A DNA stretch of 52,857 nucleotides from Streptomyces alanosinicus (GTDB lineage Bacteria; Actinomycetota; Actinomycetes; Streptomycetales; Streptomycetaceae): positions 1 to 52,857 of the forward strand of contig NZ_BMVG01000047.1 in the NCBI RefSeq assembly GCF_014650595.1. The letters are read 5' to 3'. Positions within the stretch are counted from its first letter, which is position 1. Each line of letters opens with the position of its first letter. Below, in pieces: positions 24,634-31,455 of this stretch. Both the position numbers and the translations under genes were made by a program. Under the pieces are notes generated by a model. It was not told where the DNA came from. It made no database searches and was given only the letters and a program-made list of their open reading frames with translations.

Positions 24634-25046
24634 CAGCACCCGCTCCTTACGACAGCGCCTTCCGGCTTGGCAAAACGTTGCCTTCATGCTGGCAAGTCGC
24701 TGTTGAGAGCGCGTCTCGCTCCGGTCGAGGGGTGATGGAGTCGCAGGTGGTGGGGGTGCGTTGTTGCCAGATCGGAGGGTCGTAAGTTGCCAGGGCGGCT
24801 CGGCAACAGGGCCTGGCCCGGACACCAGCCGCAAAGTGGTGGACAGCATGTCGTCGTCGGTGACGCCCGCGCCGCCGATGGTCTTGCCGCGCCTACGGGC
24901 GGCCGCCCGCCCGGCGGGCCATCCACCACTGCCTGATGGGAAGCGACTATGGGCCAGGTCACAGTTGAGGTTGACCTTAGGGCAGGGTGGAGGCTCCTCG
25001 CATCGGCACGACGCCGACCAGGGCACAACCGATGTGAAGGAGCAAC
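24634..25046. other. 413-base divergent region between NRPS operon and serine hydrolase
   Basis: No convincing gene. On the NRPS side are the operator palindrome (24670-24683) and half-sites TGGCAAG (24691-24697), TTGCCAG (24774-24780, 24787-24793) and GGCAAC (24802-24807), spread as if for several bound dimers. On the other side, TTGACC at 24971-24976 within a GC-rich imperfect dyad could be the -35 of a MerR-type promoter for the hydrolase-merR pair. Confidence 0.5.
24670..24683. promoter_or_regulatory. operator GGCAA-N4-TTGCC before the NRPS operon
   Basis: GGCAA-AACG-TTGCC lies 37 bases before the NRPS start codon and differs only in the spacer from the site at the XRE-TPR promoter (AACA there). 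A TT pair before the left arm extends similarity to TTGGCAAAACGTTGCC. Confidence 0.7.
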
Positions 25047-26144
25047 ATGTCCACCAACCTTTCCGGCCAGGAGCAGCATCGTCCGGAGCTGCAGAAGGCG
25101 ATCGAGGAGTTGGCCGAGTCCGGTTTCCTCTCAGTCCAGCTCCGGGTGAACGACGAGCAGGGCGAGTGGGTCGGCAGTGCCGGTGTGCGCGAGCTGGGCC
25201 AGAGCGCCAAGCCGCTGACGGACGGGCACTTCCGCATCGGCAGCAGCACCAAGAGCTTCGTCGCCACCTCGGTGCTCATGCTGGTGGCCGAGGGAAGGAT
25301 CGGTCTGGACGCCCCGGCCGATGACTACCTGCCCGAGTTCGGTCTCGACCGGCGGATCACGGTGCGGATGCTGCTGCAGCACACCAGCGGGATCTTCAAC
25401 CACACCGGCGAGCTCTACGAGGACGGGACGATCGTGCTGGGGGTCCCCTGGCAGGGCAAGGAGTGGGTGGACAACCGGTTCAAGACCTACCTGCCCGAAG
25501 AGCTGGTCCGGCTGTCGTTGTCCAGGCCGGCGCGGTTCGCGCCGGGTGAGGGCTGGAGCTACGCCAACACCAACTACGTGCTGGCCCGGCTGGTCGTCGA
25601 GAAGGTCACCGGCCGTTCGTTCGCCGAGGAGTCGCAGCGGCTGATCCTGGGGCCGCTGGGGATGACCGGCACCGTGGCGCCGGGCGCCTCGCCGGAGATC
25701 CCCGAGCCGCACAACCACGGCTACTACCGCTACGAGGACGCCGGGCAGGAGCGGACGGTCGATGTCACCCGTCAGAACCCGTCCTGGGTCGGAGCCGGCG
25801 GCGACATGATCTCGACCACTCGGGACCTGCACACGTACTTCTCCGCGCTGATGGGCGGCAAGCTCCTGCCGGCCGAGCTGCTGGCCGAGATGCGCACACC
25901 GGAGGCGACGGTCGGCTACGGCCTGGGAGTGTTCGCACAGGAAACGGAGGGCGGCACCGTCTTCCACCACAACGGCGCCACCATGGGCTCGGCGTCACTG
26001 ATGTACAGCACCCCCGACGGCAGCAAGACCCTGACCGCCGGGCTGACCTGGGTGGACGACGCCGATATGTCGATAGCGCCAGCGTTCCAGACCGCCCAAC
26101 AGCGTTTCGTGGACGAGGTGTTCTGCGGCAAGCTGGACCGATGA
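25047..26144 (+). CDS. serine hydrolase, class C beta-lactamase / D-Ala-D-Ala peptidase (S12) family
   Basis: A 365-residue protein with the S12/class C motifs: SSTK (nucleophile and general base, about residues 67-70), YANTNY (Y-x-N) and HHNGA in place of KTG. Family members include DD-peptidases, esterases and D-aminopeptidases. No signal peptide is visible, which argues for a cytoplasmic hydrolase rather than a secreted beta-lactamase. ATG 25047 follows AAGGAG. The MerR gene overlaps its stop by four bases, so the pair is one operon, a usual arrangement for a ligand-induced hydrolase. A role in removing an aminoacyl cap from the macrolactam is conceivable but unsupported. Confidence 0.85.
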   Translation: MSTNLSGQEQHRPELQKAIEELAESGFLSVQLRVNDEQGEWVGSAGVRELGQSAKPLTDGHFRIGSSTKSFVATSVLMLVAEGRIGLDAPADDYLPEFGLDRRITVRMLLQHTSGIFNHTGELYEDGTIVLGVPWQGKEWVDNRFKTYLPEELVRLSLSRPARFAPGEGWSYANTNYVLARLVVEKVTGRSFAEESQRLILGPLGMTGTVAPGASPEIPEPHNHGYYRYEDAGQERTVDVTRQNPSWVGAGGDMISTTRDLHTYFSALMGGKLLPAELLAEMRTPEATVGYGLGVFAQETEGGTVFHHNGATMGSASLMYSTPDGSKTLTAGLTWVDDADMSIAPAFQTAQQRFVDEVFCGKLDR

Positions 26145-26917
26145 GGAACGGAGTCACGATCGGGCAGGCGGCGGCATTCGTCGGCGTCACGGTGAAGACG
26201 GTGCGGCACTACCACAAGCTCGGCCTCGTCGCGGAGCCGGAACGTGACAGCTCCGGCTACCGGCGGTACGGATCCGGCGAGCTGCTGCAGCTGGTGCAGG
26301 TACGGACGCTGGCCGCCGCGGGCGTGCCGCTGGCCGAGATCGGGCCCATGCTCGACGCCGGCACCGCGCAATTCGGCGCCGCGCTCGCCGAGGTCAAGCG
26401 GCAGCTCACCGAGCGCATCGATGAGCTGGCCGCCCGCCGCGACACGTTGGACCGGCTTGCGGACGGCGATCGGGCCCTGCTGCCCGACCGCGCCTGCGCG
26501 GTCCTGGACCGGATGCCCGGCCTCGGCTTCGGCCCCGACTACGTGGCCGCGCAACGTGAGGCCCTGGTGCTGGCCCGGGCGTTGGTGCCGGAAGGCTTCG
26601 ACGGCTTCCTGGCCCGGCTCGAACACGGGCTCGACGACCCCGAGTACGTCGACCTGATCAAGCGCGGCTCGGAGGCGGAGACCTGGGAACCAGACGACCC
26701 GAGGATCGAAGAACTCGCGAACGCCATGGCCGACCGCTACCTCGCCAACCCCGCGCTGCGAGGGGACCACGCCAGTCTGCAGGCATGGGCTAAGGCTTCG
26801 GCCCAGTACAAGCTGATCAACAACCACCGCGAGGACCAGGCACCGGTCGCGGCCCGACTGACCGCGCTCACCGAGACCAGACTCCGCTCCGCAGGCGTAC
26901 CCGTCCCCCACCGATGA
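26141..26917 (+). CDS. MerR-family transcriptional regulator
   Basis: A 258-residue regulator. The N-terminus, TIGQAAAFVGVTVKTVRHYH followed by KLGLV and GYRRYG, is the winged helix of the MerR family, followed by a coiled-coil dimer helix (about 80-110) and an effector domain of about 140 residues that is not a metal-binding type, since it lacks the Cys cluster. It probably senses an organic compound and controls the upstream hydrolase and itself by twisting an over-spaced promoter. ATG 26141 overlaps the hydrolase TGA. It converges on the next gene across 115 bases with no feature noted. Confidence 0.9.
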   Translation: MRNGVTIGQAAAFVGVTVKTVRHYHKLGLVAEPERDSSGYRRYGSGELLQLVQVRTLAAAGVPLAEIGPMLDAGTAQFGAALAEVKRQLTERIDELAARRDTLDRLADGDRALLPDRACAVLDRMPGLGFGPDYVAAQREALVLARALVPEGFDGFLARLEHGLDDPEYVDLIKRGSEAETWEPDDPRIEELANAMADRYLANPALRGDHASLQAWAKASAQYKLINNHREDQAPVAARLTALTETRLRSAGVPVPHR

Positions 26918-27032
26918 GCTCCCGGAAGTCCTTCATCGTGTCACCGTACGTGATCGGCTGCCGGCGTCGGCTCATCGAGGTCTCGGCGTGCTCCTTGTCC
27001 GGGCCGGTCAGGGCGCCGTCCTTGCAGCCCCT

Positions 27033-28388
27033 CTACGCCGCCTTGAGCTTGGCCACCTGCCGCGCACGCTCCTCCAATTCGCGTGCGGCGGCGATTCCGC
27101 GGTGGGCGGGCAGAGCCTTGAGGAGCGCCGTGAGGTGCCGGTCACCCCGGGCCGACGACAAGGCCATGTGCTCGTCGAGAAACTCGTTCCATGTGGCACA
27201 GGCGGCTTCGACGTGACGCACGGCAATCTGCCGTTCACCGATGACGCCGAGGCAGTGGAGGCGTCCCTGTCGTTCGAGTGGGGATCGGGCCTGGTTCGAG
27301 CGGCGCAGGGCTGCGATGGACCCGGCGCGGTCACCGGTTGACCAGCGGACGTGGCCCTCGTGGAAGAGGAGTGCGGCCCGGTCGTAGCCGCCTACGGCGT
27401 CGCGGCGGTCGTCAGCGCGGGACAGTGCGGTTTCGGCTTCCCTGAGCCGGGCGAGCGCGGTGCGTCGGTGGCCGGGGACCATTGCGGCGGCGGCGGCCTG
27501 TTGTCCGCGCAGGAACGCCACCAGGCGGGGGCCTGAGGCTGGTGCCGCCTCGGCGGCGGCGTCGGCCAGGTCGAGGCCCTTGTGCCCGTGTCCGAGGTGG
27601 GTGGCCTGCAGCGACATTCCGCGTAGAGTGCGGCAGTAGGTCACGTGGTCCTCGGCGGCGCCGGCGAGATCGAGGGCCCGAAGGTAGTACTGCTGGCCGA
27701 GGCCCTGCTGATCCTCGTACATGGCCATCCAGCCGATCAGGTACACGAAATCCGCGACGGCGGCGCGCATGTCGCGCTGCACCTGCTCTGTGCCGCTCGC
27801 CCTCAGGTAGGGGCCGGCCGTGTTCGCCAGCCACGCCGCAGCCATCGGGCGGGCGTGCCCGGCGCCGACCTGGTCGAGGATGTCGGCCACCTTGTCGGTC
27901 ATGAGCCTGACTGTGTCGACGTCGGCGGCGCCGACGCGCACGGTCCGGCCGGCCTTCACCGCTTCTGTACGTCCGGCGACGTCCTCGAAGCGGGGCACGG
28001 CCAGGGCGGCGGCGTACAGCCCGGTTCGCAGCACGCCTCGTCGTGAGGGGTCCATGTCCGCTCGGCTCAGGTCGATCACTCCCGCCACCACATCGCGACC
28101 CTCAGCTGGTGTTGTCCCGGTCTCGCCCTCGGCGCCCCAGCCCAACTCAGCGCACGTCACGGGCCGTGCGACCAGCCGTGAGAGCGCCTCGGCGATCGCA
28201 GGCCGCGCCTCGGGCTTGGGGATGGACCCGGCGAGCCAGTGAGACACGCTCGTCTTGTCGTAGTGCAGTCGCAATCCCAGCTCACGGCCCACGGCATTCA
28301 CCCGCCGCGCGAGCTGTGCGTTCCCGACTCCCTCAGCCTGCATGAGGGTTGCCAGAGCTGTGTTCGGTGTTCGCGGTCGACGTGCCAT
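27033..28388 (-). CDS. XRE-type regulator with TPR-like repeats (Streptomyces accessory type)
   Basis: A 451-residue protein. The N-terminal region (residues 1-70, TALATLMQAEGVGNAQLARR, then KTSVSHWLAGSIPKPEARPA) is a helix-turn-helix found in many Streptomyces regulators. A short hydrophobic segment after RRGVLRTGLYAAALAVP resembles a twin-arginine-like remnant common in this family. The rest is TPR-like helices. ATG 28388 is chosen because the sequence before it is not family-like. It diverges from the DUF6415-like/RsbW-like pair, a common trio in Streptomyces genomes. No link to the biosynthetic genes is visible. Confidence 0.85.
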   Translation of the reverse strand: MARRPRTPNTALATLMQAEGVGNAQLARRVNAVGRELGLRLHYDKTSVSHWLAGSIPKPEARPAIAEALSRLVARPVTCAELGWGAEGETGTTPAEGRDVVAGVIDLSRADMDPSRRGVLRTGLYAAALAVPRFEDVAGRTEAVKAGRTVRVGAADVDTVRLMTDKVADILDQVGAGHARPMAAAWLANTAGPYLRASGTEQVQRDMRAAVADFVYLIGWMAMYEDQQGLGQQYYLRALDLAGAAEDHVTYCRTLRGMSLQATHLGHGHKGLDLADAAAEAAPASGPRLVAFLRGQQAAAAAMVPGHRRTALARLREAETALSRADDRRDAVGGYDRAALLFHEGHVRWSTGDRAGSIAALRRSNQARSPLERQGRLHCLGVIGERQIAVRHVEAACATWNEFLDEHMALSSARGDRHLTALLKALPAHRGIAAARELEERARQVAKLKAA

Positions 28389-28515
28389 CGATGCACCCCC
28401 GAGTGCGTTCAACCAGTTCAACCGATACTCCAGCTTCCTCCCTGTCCCGTGGTGGCGCACCGGCGTTGAGTGATTACCAGCCGTTTGGGGACCGAGTCCG
28501 AAGAGGCCCACCACC

Positions 28516-28908
28516 ATGACCGAAGCGTCCGAGGAGACGACACCGCGCGCAGTGCACGACGAGCCTGCCGTTGGTGACGCCCAGTCCGCCGCGATCGACG
28601 CCGACACGATCCGCCGCACCTGTGAAGTGGTCTTGTGGGCTCCCCGACTGTCCGGAGAGGAACGGGAGGCGGCTCTGCTGCTCGGCCACGTCAACTTACT
28701 GCTGCCCGAGGTGGCTGGCCTTGTCCGTCGTGCACGGGGTGAGGAGCAGCGCACCGGCGTGCACGTCATGGGTTGTGCCCTCCGCGCGCTGCGCGCTGCG
28801 GGTGGGGTGGCCCCGGCCGACGCCGACGGCTTGTCGGACATGGCGACATACTGCCGTGCCCTTCTGAACCTGTACCAGCAGCTCAGCGTGGAAGGGGACC
28901 AGCGGTGA
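28516..28908 (+). CDS. DUF6415-like conserved actinobacterial protein
   Basis: A 130-residue, largely helical protein. The core (DADTIRRTCEVVLWAPRLSG, LLLGHVNLLLPEV, MATYCRALLNLYQQL) resembles a small Streptomyces family of unknown function often found beside an RsbW-like kinase and an XRE-TPR regulator. It contains a TTA codon at 28696-28698, so translation may depend on the bldA tRNA. Its TGA overlaps the GTG of the next gene. The family assignment is from memory and is only moderately sure. Confidence 0.7.
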   Translation: MTEASEETTPRAVHDEPAVGDAQSAAIDADTIRRTCEVVLWAPRLSGEEREAALLLGHVNLLLPEVAGLVRRARGEEQRTGVHVMGCALRALRAAGGVAPADADGLSDMATYCRALLNLYQQLSVEGDQR

Positions 28909-29339
28909 CCCATACGGCAGCACGGCCGCGCAGCCAAGGGCACCCCGGGTACGACCTCGTGCGCGAGCGCGTACCGCAGAGCGGCGAAGAGGCGCGGCGC
29001 CTGGTTCGGGTGGCGCTGGCCGCGTGGGGTCTGGGCCGCACCGATGTCGACGCGGCCGAGCTGGTCGTGGCCGAACTCGTCGCGAATGCCGTTCGGCACG
29101 CAGTGGGGCGCGCGGTGCGGATCATCGTCGACCGCCCGGACACCGACCGCGTGTACGTCGCTGTCGTTGACCGCGCGCCGCGCCGCCTGCCCGCGCTGCG
29201 CGCTCCGGGCCTGGACGAGACCTCAGGCCGTGGACTTTTCCTGATCGACGCGCACGCGCTGCGCTGGGGCTACGACATCCTCGGCGGCACCAGACCCTGG
29301 GGCAAACGCGTCTGGGCCCTGCTGGAGACGCGCCCTTGA
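28905..29339 (+). CDS. RsbW/SpoIIAB-like ATP-binding protein
   Basis: A 144-residue single-domain GHKL ATPase of the anti-sigma-factor kinase type. The N-box is AELVVAELVANAVRHA; the G-box region is ETSGRGLFLIDAHALRWGY. Such proteins are numerous in Streptomyces and may phosphorylate anti-sigma-factor antagonists or bind partners without kinase activity. The GTG start at 28905 overlaps the preceding stop (GTGA), showing translational coupling with the DUF6415-like gene. A sigma factor gene follows 220 bases later, but a functional link is not shown. Confidence 0.87.
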   Translation: MTHTAARPRSQGHPGYDLVRERVPQSGEEARRLVRVALAAWGLGRTDVDAAELVVAELVANAVRHAVGRAVRIIVDRPDTDRVYVAVVDRAPRRLPALRAPGLDETSGRGLFLIDAHALRWGYDILGGTRPWGKRVWALLETRP

Positions 29340-29559
29340 GCGCCGTCGCACGTCATCCCCTGATACCTCTGTCAGGTTCTGATCCGCCGCCTCTGCGTTC
29401 GTCGGCAGTCGAAAAAATCTTGGTCCTGAGTGACGGGAACTGACGGGCTGCTCCGTCCTGTCTTTCAAGCCCAGGGTTTCCCACCCTTGGCCCATCGGAC
29501 TCGTGCCCTGACTGGGACCACGGGGCCCGAGCTGGTCACACCCGGGAAGGGGGCCGTCG

Positions 29560-30216
29560 GTGCAGATCGGCGACCACTTCAAGGACTCGCGGGAGGACGG
29601 GACGCCCGAGACGCCCCGGCCAGCCGGCGAGTCGGCAGATTCGGCAGCCACCCAGCCGGGTCTGAACTCTGCGGATGAGGAAGCCACTCGTACCGCAGAG
29701 AAAATGTCCCTGGAAATCCGTGATGACTTCGCGAAGTACTGCGAGCTGAACACGGAGCGTCTCATCGGGGCCGCTTACCGAGTCACTGGCAGCCATTGGG
29801 ATGCACAGGACGCGGTCCAGAACGTTTGGCTCAAGTTCTGGGGAAGCTGGCATGATGCAGGTTTCAGGGATTCCGTTTGGAACAACCGTGGCTATTCCTA
29901 CAAGGCCGTCTTTCGCGCAGCGATTGATCTCATCCGTAGTGAAAAGTCTCGGGCGGAACGAGAAGAAAAAGATGCCAGGAAAGTAGTCGCCAAAGACGAC
30001 GATTACTTGCGCGTCGATGACGATGACAGCTTCGGCAGGATACTTGAGATCCTGCACGAACTGAATCCGGATTGGCGTCTGGTCATCCACCTGCGCTACG
30101 CGCAGGAATTAAAAATCGCAGAGGTGGCAGCTCTCCTTCGAGTCTCGGAGGCGACTGCACGCCGCTACGAGAAGAGGGCCCTCATGGCTCTTAAGGAAGC
30201 CTACAAGGGGAACTAG
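29560..30216 (+). CDS. sigma-70 family (ECF-like) sigma factor
   Basis: A 218-residue sigma factor. Region 2 is at about 60-125 (LIGAAYRVTGSHWDAQDAVQ, then VWLKFWGSW, YKAVFRAAIDLIR) and region 4 at about 165-215 (LRYAQELKIAEVAALLRVSE, then ATARRYEKRALMALKEA). An acidic, disordered N-terminal extension of about 50 residues precedes region 2. GTG 29560 follows a GGAAGGGGG ribosome site. There is a TTA codon at 30109-30111, and the gene is visibly less GC-rich than its neighbours, which suggests recent acquisition. The next gene, 18 bases downstream, may encode its modulator. Confidence 0.88.
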   Translation: MQIGDHFKDSREDGTPETPRPAGESADSAATQPGLNSADEEATRTAEKMSLEIRDDFAKYCELNTERLIGAAYRVTGSHWDAQDAVQNVWLKFWGSWHDAGFRDSVWNNRGYSYKAVFRAAIDLIRSEKSRAEREEKDARKVVAKDDDYLRVDDDDSFGRILEILHELNPDWRLVIHLRYAQELKIAEVAALLRVSEATARRYEKRALMALKEAYKGN

Positions 30217-30234
30217 GAAAGGGAGGAAGCCACG

Positions 30235-30717
30235 GTGCACTTTGCGGAACAGCTCACCTTGGCACTCAACTCCCGATCTTCCTCAGGCGACCGGCCCGAC
30301 CCCGAGCAATTCCTTGATGAGTTCTTCTCAAAGATAGGGATTGCTCGGGGCGCGGCGGACTGCGGTGCAGCACGGAAAGGGCGCTGCACCCAGTCGGCCG
30401 GAGCCGAGGAAGATGACCAGGAGGCATGGCTCGCTCCTCCGACGGCGGAGGACCTCCTGGACGAGCTGCGGGGCCTTCTCCCCGCAGCTGCAGCGGAGAA
30501 GGAACGTGAGAAGGAGAAGGGAGGTGTTTACAGGAGGATTGCGGAGATCGTTGAGCAGGTAGACGACGAAACAGCAGCTTTCGTGTGGTGGCTCCACGCG
30601 GCACATGCTGGCGACGAAGTGGCCGTCGCAATCGTCGATGAACTTGCCCTCGATCTGTCTGCCGAACGGCCCAGCGTTCCACAGAGCATCCACCGGCTTC
30701 AGAACACGACTCGCTGA
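30235..30717 (+). CDS. hypothetical protein, possible partner of the sigma factor
   Basis: A 160-residue protein I do not recognise. It is hydrophilic, with a Lys/Glu-rich helix near the middle (EKEREKEKGG), a C-terminal helical part (RIAEIVEQVDDETAAFVWWL) and no membrane segment. GTG 30235 is strongly supported by GGGAGG nine bases upstream, and the gap to the sigma factor gene is only 18 bases, so the two form an operon. A role as sigma-factor modulator is inferred from position only. Like the sigma gene it is less GC-rich than the rest of the window. Confidence 0.75.
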   Translation: MHFAEQLTLALNSRSSSGDRPDPEQFLDEFFSKIGIARGAADCGAARKGRCTQSAGAEEDDQEAWLAPPTAEDLLDELRGLLPAAAAEKEREKEKGGVYRRIAEIVEQVDDETAAFVWWLHAAHAGDEVAVAIVDELALDLSAERPSVPQSIHRLQNTTR

Positions 30718-31071
30718 ACAGTTTCAGCATCGGTTCGACTTGCAGTGCCCGTAATGCTGCAGGTCTCATAGTAGAAAGCGGATCAGTGATCAGTATATGC
30801 TGCCCATAAAGGCGGCGATGCTCGGAGTGTTGCCTTCGCTATAGGTAGCAGCCGAGAGTTTCGAGGAGGACGTTGATTTCCATCCACGGCTATGGGGGCA
30901 GCCTTCCGGGGGGAAGGCGTGAACCAGCCAGCCGTCCTTGATGGAGATCGGCATAGTACAGAGGGCCCGGACACCCGCGGGGGCTGGTGTCCGGGCCCTT
31001 CGTTCTGTTCGGCCCGTCTGCAAATTTTGAGCCCGTGGCTCCGTCCTCATATCGAGAACGAGGAGGACCAT
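30718..31071. other. 354-base gap with a strong terminator
   Basis: Low-GC for this window, with no convincing gene on either strand. The only clear structure is the hairpin at 30963-30998. A ribosome site for the 17-residue leader reading frame lies at its right end. Confidence 0.6.
30963..30998 (+). terminator. perfect 13-bp hairpin terminator
   Basis: GGGCCCGGACACC (30963-30975) and GGTGTCCGGGCCC (30986-30998) pair perfectly across a 10-base loop and are followed by TTCGTTCTGTTC. It lies about 250 bases after the sigma-partner gene and before the small-membrane-protein unit. Confidence 0.75.
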
Positions 31072-31125
31072 ATGAGTTTCCTGTCCGTTGCCACCGGCAA
31101 GAGCAGAGGCGGTACGTATCGATGA
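31072..31125 (+). CDS. 17-residue leader reading frame
   Basis: ATG 31072 has an excellent ribosome site (GAGGAGG) and reads MSFLSVATGKSRGGTYR before a TGA that overlaps the ATG of the next gene (ATGA). It is too short for family assignment. The arrangement suggests a leader whose translation delivers ribosomes to the small membrane protein, rather than a functional peptide, although a short basic peptide product is possible. Confidence 0.5.
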   Translation: MSFLSVATGKSRGGTYR

Positions 31126-31406
31126 CACTGCCTCTTATCGTCGCTCTGGCTCTTGCTGGCGTCAGCGTCTATATCTCCTACCGAAATCCACGCCTGGGCG
31201 CCGCCATCCTGGTCGGCCTCGGCATCCTCACCGCGCTGTACATGGTCTTGGAGAAAGACCCGTCCGTGTTCCAGGTGGGCGTGCCTCCGACGCCTTCCAC
31301 AGCTCCGGCGCAGGTCTTCCCGGGCAACCAGACCGAGACGCCGGCCTCTGGGGCATCGCCGTCTACCTCTGCGACTCCCACGAGCGCTTCACCCCCTGCA
31401 CCGTGA
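31122..31406 (+). CDS. small membrane protein
   Basis: A 94-residue protein with two hydrophobic segments (about 3-18, LPLIVALALAGVSVYI, and 26-42, GAAILVGLGILTALYMV) and a Pro/Ser/Thr-rich C-terminal tail of about 45 residues. No family is recognised. It has no ribosome site of its own except through the overlapping 17-residue leader frame. It lies between a terminator and the convergent LAL 2 gene. The tail composition fits an exposed, flexible segment. Confidence 0.6.
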   Translation: MTLPLIVALALAGVSVYISYRNPRLGAAILVGLGILTALYMVLEKDPSVFQVGVPPTPSTAPAQVFPGNQTETPASGASPSTSATPTSASPPAP

Positions 31407-31455
31407 CCGTGCGCCGTCTCATGCACGTGGGGCAGGGAGCGAAACGCCCCGGCCG

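Noticed and set aside
18406..24735. 2109-residue open frame on the plus strand across the hydroxylase and NRPS genes
   Set aside because: A high-GC antisense frame: Gly/Arg/Val-rich with no domains, while the minus strand encodes clear NRPS and oxygenase motifs.
30790..31128. 112-residue minus-strand frame across the hairpin region
   Set aside because: It reads through a perfect terminator hairpin and has no recognisable domain or ribosome site.
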